In this document: one piece after another, positions 38,964-41,645 of the stretch
Numbering within the stretch: the first letter of the stretch is position 1
How the letters are laid out: each line of letters begins with the position of its first letter
Source of the DNA: Gaiellasilicea sp035645095
GTDB lineage: Bacteria > Actinomycetota > Thermoleophilia > Gaiellales > Gaiellaceae
Assembly: GCA_035645095.1 (NCBI GenBank)
Contig: DASQNG010000029.1
Coordinates: 1-41,645, forward strand
Reading direction: 5' to 3'
Length of the DNA: 41,645 nucleotides
Position numbers and translations under genes: made by a program
Notes under the pieces: model-generated
The model's database searches: none
What the model was told of the DNA's origin: nothing
The model's input: only the letters and a program-made list of their open reading frames with translations

Positions 38964-38987
38964 ACGTCGTGCCTCCCGTACGTCGTG
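38963..38987. repeat. 9-bp direct repeat flanking the CHRD ribosome site
   Basis: TACGTCGTG occurs at 38963-38971 and 38979-38987, on each side of the Shine-Dalgarno sequence of the CHRD gene. A perfect CCCCCGGGGG palindrome follows at 38991-39000. This could be an operator, or chance in GC-rich DNA. Confidence 0.35.
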
Positions 38988-39032
38988 GGTCCCCCGGGGG
39001 AACCTACGCGGCAGAGGGAGGATCGGTTTGCG

Positions 39033-40184
39033 TCAGGCGGACTCGAGCCGGCGGATCACGTCGAGCGCGAACGCCGCGGCGCGTGCGCCGTCGACCACCC
39101 GGTGGTCGAACGTGACGGAGACGTTCCCGACCTGCCGGACGACGACCTCCCCGTCCCGCACGACCGGGCGCGGGCCGATCCGGTGCACGCCGAGGATGCC
39201 GACCTCGGGGTGGTTGACGAGCGGCGTCACGACGAGCCCGCCGAGCTTCCCCGCGCTCGTGACGGTGAAGGTGCCGCCGCGGAGCTCCTCCGGCGTCAAC
39301 GTCCCGGCACGCGCCGCGTCCGCGAGCCGCGCCGCCTCGGCCGCGAGCTCGTCGAGCGACGCGGAGTCGCAGCCCCGTACGACCGGGACGACGAGCCCCT
39401 GCTCCGTCTGCACGGCGACGCCGATGTCGTAGCGGTCGAGGTAGACGATCTCGTCGCCCTCGAGGCGCGCGTTCAGCTCCGGGAACTCCTGCAGGGCCGC
39501 GGCCGTCGCGCGGAGGGTGAGCGGCACGAGCCGCTTCACGTCGACGTCCGTGAAGTCGCACTCCTCGACGAACGTGACCGTCGGCACCTCGCGGTGGGCG
39601 CGTGTGAGGTGCTCGACGATCTGGCGGCGGACGCCACGGATCCGCTCGCGGCGGCCCTCCTCGGGCCCGCGGGGGTCGGGTCGGCCGGCCGCGGATCCGC
39701 CCGCCGCCGCTGCTCGGACGTCGGCCTCCACGATGCGCCCGTTCGGGCCGGACCCGCTGAGCAATCCCAGCGCCACGCCGAGCTCCTCCGCGAGGCGGCG
39801 GACGAGCGGCGTCGCCTGCACGCGCGCTCCACCGGAGCCGGAGCCCGCGCCGTCACTCGGTGCGGCCGACTCCGCCCGGCGCGCCGGCACGGGGTCGGCC
39901 GCCGGTGCCGCGGAGCGTGCAGCGGCGCCTCCGTCGTCCGCGCTCCCGTCGCCGCCGATCACGACGAGCACCGTCCCGACCGGCACCACCTCGCCCTCAC
40001 TCACGAGGATGCGCGCGACGACGCCGGCTGCGGGCGACGGGATCTCGACCGTCGTCTTGTCCGTCTGGATCTCGACGAGCGGGTCGTCCTCGGCGACCTC
40101 CTGCCCCTCCGCCACGAGCCAGCGCGCGATCTCCCCCTCGGTGAGGCCCTCGCCGAGGTCGGGGAGCTTGAACTCGTACGCCAC
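39033..40184 (-). CDS. 2-oxoacid dehydrogenase E2 component (dihydrolipoamide acyltransferase)
   Basis: 383 aa, GTG start. The lipoyl domain (1-77) has K43 in QTDKTTVEI as the lipoylation site. A Pro/Ala/Ser linker follows. The E1/E3-binding domain is at about 121-158 (ATPLVRRLAEELGV, GPNGRIVEADV). The catalytic domain ends with FDHRVVDG, H361 and D365 being the active-site pair. E2 moves the acyl group from E1 to CoA. Substrate may be pyruvate or branched-chain 2-oxoacids; the E1 beta gene at 41196 is of the two-subunit E1 type used by both. No ribosome site is seen; the sequence before the GTG is CCTCCTCC, opposite to a normal one, with TAGGCT 8 nt before. Confidence 0.9.
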   Translation of the reverse strand: MAYEFKLPDLGEGLTEGEIARWLVAEGQEVAEDDPLVEIQTDKTTVEIPSPAAGVVARILVSEGEVVPVGTVLVVIGGDGSADDGGAAARSAAPAADPVPARRAESAAPSDGAGSGSGGARVQATPLVRRLAEELGVALGLLSGSGPNGRIVEADVRAAAAGGSAAGRPDPRGPEEGRRERIRGVRRQIVEHLTRAHREVPTVTFVEECDFTDVDVKRLVPLTLRATAAALQEFPELNARLEGDEIVYLDRYDIGVAVQTEQGLVVPVVRGCDSASLDELAAEAARLADAARAGTLTPEELRGGTFTVTSAGKLGGLVVTPLVNHPEVGILGVHRIGPRPVVRDGEVVVRQVGNVSVTFDHRVVDGARAAAFALDVIRRLESA

Positions 40185-40192
40185 GGAGGAGG

Positions 40193-40198
40193 AGCCTA
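40193..40198 (-). promoter_or_regulatory. Putative leaderless -10 for the E2 gene, overlapping the HIRAN stop
   Basis: TAGGCT on the minus strand, 8 nt before the GTG at 40184. Its TAG is the stop codon of the HIRAN gene. The spacer is CCTCCTCC, which cannot pair with the 16S tail, in line with leaderless translation. Confidence 0.4.
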
Positions 40199-40582
40199 GC
40201 GTGGCCTACCGAGCCACGATTCCGCAGGCACGATCAGCACCCGCAGCCCGCCGTCGACGCGCCACAGCGACACCGCCTGCTCGTCTCCGGCGAGCTCCGG
40301 CGCCACGGCGGCGGGCACGTAGCCCACCTGCAGCGTCCGCTCCGCGTTCCAGATGCCGACGGCGTTCGGGTCGTGCAGGTTCGTCGGCTCCGCCACGAGC
40401 GCGAGCGGGCGGCCGGGGTCGAACGACGCGTCCGGCAGCGCCTCCGGCCGGTGACTGACGCCGGCGACGGGGACGACGCGGATCCGCGGGTCCTCCCAGC
40501 GGACGGCCTCGCCCGTGGCCGCGTCACGGAGGTGGAAGCCGCGTGCGCCGCGTTCCAACCAGAGCCGCAGCCGCTCGCTCAC
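40196..40582 (-). CDS. HIRAN domain protein
   Basis: 128 aa from the GTG at 40582 that overlaps the acetyltransferase stop (GTGA). The frame is open further upstream within the acetyltransferase gene, but only this part has recognisable sequence. Residues about 45-100 match HIRAN: VAGVSHRP, the acidic/Pro block ALVAEPTNLHDPNAVGIW, and LQVGYVPAAVAPEL. In eukaryotic HLTF/Rad5 HIRAN binds DNA 3' ends; stand-alone bacterial forms are poorly known. The N-terminal 40 residues (RLRLWLERGARGFHLRD) may be a small separate unit. Its place inside a dehydrogenase operon is odd. Confidence 0.7.
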   Translation of the reverse strand: MSERLRLWLERGARGFHLRDAATGEAVRWEDPRIRVVPVAGVSHRPEALPDASFDPGRPLALVAEPTNLHDPNAVGIWNAERTLQVGYVPAAVAPELAGDEQAVSLWRVDGGLRVLIVPAESWLGRPR

Positions 40583-41166
40583 GGGACGCGGGCTCCGGCC
40601 GCGTCGTAGGCCTCGAGCCGCGCGGTCGCGACCGGAGACTCGGGGACCGCGTCGGCGAAGAGCGACCAGACGACGACGTCGCGCGGCTCCGGCTGCCACA
40701 GGCGTCGCAGCAGCGTCGCCTCCTGCACGAAGCCGAGCTTCCGGGGGACGGCGAGGCTGGGCGCGTTCGCGGGATCGACGCGGATCTCCACCCGGTCGAC
40801 ACCGCAGAGCTCGAAGGCGACGCGGGTGAGGGCGGCTGCAGCCTCCGTCGCGTACCCTCGGCCGGCCCGACTGGTCCGCACCCAGTAGCCGATCTCGAAG
40901 GCCTCGTCGCCGACGCGCGGATGGAGGCCGGTGCCGCCGACGGCGGCCGTCTCTTCGGCGGCGAAGATGCCGTAGACGAAGTCCTTGCCGAGGTCGAACC
41001 TGCCCCGGAACGTCCGCAGGAGCTGCACCTTCGCCTCGAGCGGCTGCGGCTCGTCCGCCGCCCACGGCATCCACGGCAGGAGCTCCGCGATGCTCTCGTC
41101 CACGGCCTCCTTCAGGAGCGGCGCGTCGCGCGGCTCCCAGCAGCGGACGACAAGCCGCTCCGTCAC
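40579..41166 (-). CDS. GNAT family N-acetyltransferase (RimJ/RimL type)
   Basis: 195 aa from the GTG at 41166 (VTERLVVRCWEP). Acetyl-CoA motif A is IGYWVRTSRAGRGYATEA near 98-115, and motif B includes ANAPSLAVPRKLGF near 134-147. It begins TERLVVRCW like RimJ/RimL relatives, which acetylate protein or small-molecule amines. A CTG at 41199, inside CTGA at the E1 beta stop, would add 11 residues (TRRLDPPYRV) that fit the usual family start, so the true start could be there. It lies between E1 beta and HIRAN in the same operon. Confidence 0.8.
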   Translation of the reverse strand: MTERLVVRCWEPRDAPLLKEAVDESIAELLPWMPWAADEPQPLEAKVQLLRTFRGRFDLGKDFVYGIFAAEETAAVGGTGLHPRVGDEAFEIGYWVRTSRAGRGYATEAAAALTRVAFELCGVDRVEIRVDPANAPSLAVPRKLGFVQEATLLRRLWQPEPRDVVVWSLFADAVPESPVATARLEAYDAAGARVP

Positions 41167-41195
41167 GACCCGGTAGGGAGGGTCGAGCCGGCGAG

Positions 41196-41645
41196 TCAGA
41201 ACGCGAGCAGCGTGCGGGCCGCGTCCACGACGCGGGCGACGGAGGGCATGTAGGCGTCCTCGATCTGCCAGTAGGGGTACGGCACGTCGTACCCCGTCAC
41301 GCGCAGCACCGGCCCGCGGAGGTCGAGGATCGCCTTCTCGGCCAGGATCGCGGCCACCTCGGCGGCGAAGCCGCACGTCCGGGGAGCCTCCTGCACGAGC
41401 ACGACGCGGCCGGTCTTCGCGGCGGAGGCGAGGAGCGCGTCCTCGTCGAGCGGCTTCAGCGTCCGCAGGTCCAGCACCTCCACGGACGCCTCGCCGGCGA
41501 GCTCGTCGGCGGCGCGCAGGCAGAGCGGGATCATCGCGCCGTAGGCGACGAGGGTGAGGTCGCCGCCCTCGCGGGCGAGGCGGGCCTGCCCGAGCGGCAC
41601 GACGTGCTCGCCCTCCGGCACGTCCGCACGGTCCGTCCGGTACGA
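41196..41645 (-). CDS. 2-oxoacid dehydrogenase E1 component beta subunit, C-terminal part
   Basis: The last 149 residues; the 5' end is off the right edge. The transketolase C-terminal domain is clear: VPLGQARLAREGGDLTLVAYG, then VEVLDLRTLKPLDEDALL, and VLRVTGYDVPYPYWQIEDAYMPS. This is the PdhB/BkdB pattern of the E1 alpha2-beta2 enzymes that use thiamine diphosphate to decarboxylate 2-oxoacids. The E1 alpha gene would be expected further right. E2 lies downstream but two unrelated genes sit in between. Confidence 0.88.
   Translation of the reverse strand, partial: SYRTDRADVPEGEHVVPLGQARLAREGGDLTLVAYGAMIPLCLRAADELAGEASVEVLDLRTLKPLDEDALLASAAKTGRVVLVQEAPRTCGFAAEVAAILAEKAILDLRGPVLRVTGYDVPYPYWQIEDAYMPSVARVVDAARTLLAF

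Noticed and set aside
1..41645. CRISPR arrays, tRNA or rRNA genes, insertion sequences, prophage, att sites, riboswitches
   Set aside because: No regular repeats, no tRNA-like TTCGANTC blocks in gaps, no transposase or integrase proteins, and gaps are too short for most such elements. A covariance-model search would be needed to exclude small RNAs.

Overview
The window is a gene-dense stretch of very G+C-rich DNA (roughly 70% by eye) with GTG starts, 4-nt GTGA stop/start overlaps and leaderless-looking promoters. With futalosine-route menaquinone genes and a split, b6f-like menaquinol:cytochrome c reductase in a high-GC background, it suggests a deep-branching actinomycete such as Thermoleophilia (Gaiellales/Solirubrobacterales). 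That assignment is inference. I see no rRNA, tRNA, CRISPR, insertion sequence or phage gene, and no gap over 300 bases without a gene, so this looks like a core chromosome segment.

Layout. (1) 1-3544, minus: a LysR regulator coupled to an iron-ADH/maleylacetate-reductase-like enzyme, then a short FAD oxidoreductase of the fumarate reductase/aspartate oxidase family and a class I fumarase alpha subunit cut by the window edge. (2) 3597-14632: surface polysaccharide genes. A sugar-1-P transferase, an AsnB-type amidotransferase and a DUF354 protein run on the plus strand, followed by a Tat-exported PhoX phosphatase. A phosphodiester glycosidase, a DedA protein, a DegT aminotransferase and a CapD-type dehydratase run on the minus strand. 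(3) 14740-28207: a respiratory quinone and heme region. On plus, an unassigned radical SAM protein, MqnC and a lone receiver domain overlap in one operon. Converging on it is a long minus run: hemB, hemL, a prenyl-synthase-like fragment, a 46-aa membrane protein, UbiD, qcrA-qcrB-qcrC, UbiX, menG, a polyprenyl synthase, mqnA and a GAF protein with a degenerate kinase dimerisation helix.

(4) 28227-31865: an ABC-2 exporter pair (minus), then a membrane-anchored degenerate M23-like protein and a YmdB-type phosphodiesterase (plus) that seems to start at CTG. (5) 31798-37986, minus: two multi-spanning GT-C-like glycosyltransferases, GtrA, a PRC-barrel protein, an isoaspartyl methyltransferase, an alkaline-phosphatase-superfamily enzyme and a small membrane protein. 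(6) 38097-38963: a thioredoxin-fold protein without active-site cysteines and a secreted CHRD protein, separated by a hairpin terminator. (7) 39033-41645, minus: a branched-chain or pyruvate-type 2-oxoacid dehydrogenase locus in which GNAT and HIRAN genes sit between E1 beta and E2.

The most unusual points are the unassigned radical SAM enzyme (C-x8-C-x2-C) at the head of the mqnC operon, the orphan receiver facing a kinase-like protein that has lost its histidine, the prenyl-synthase-like remnant beside hemL, the cysteine-free thioredoxin, likely CTG start codons, and a repeated TAnnnT-(6-8 nt)-start-codon signature that points to widespread leaderless transcription.
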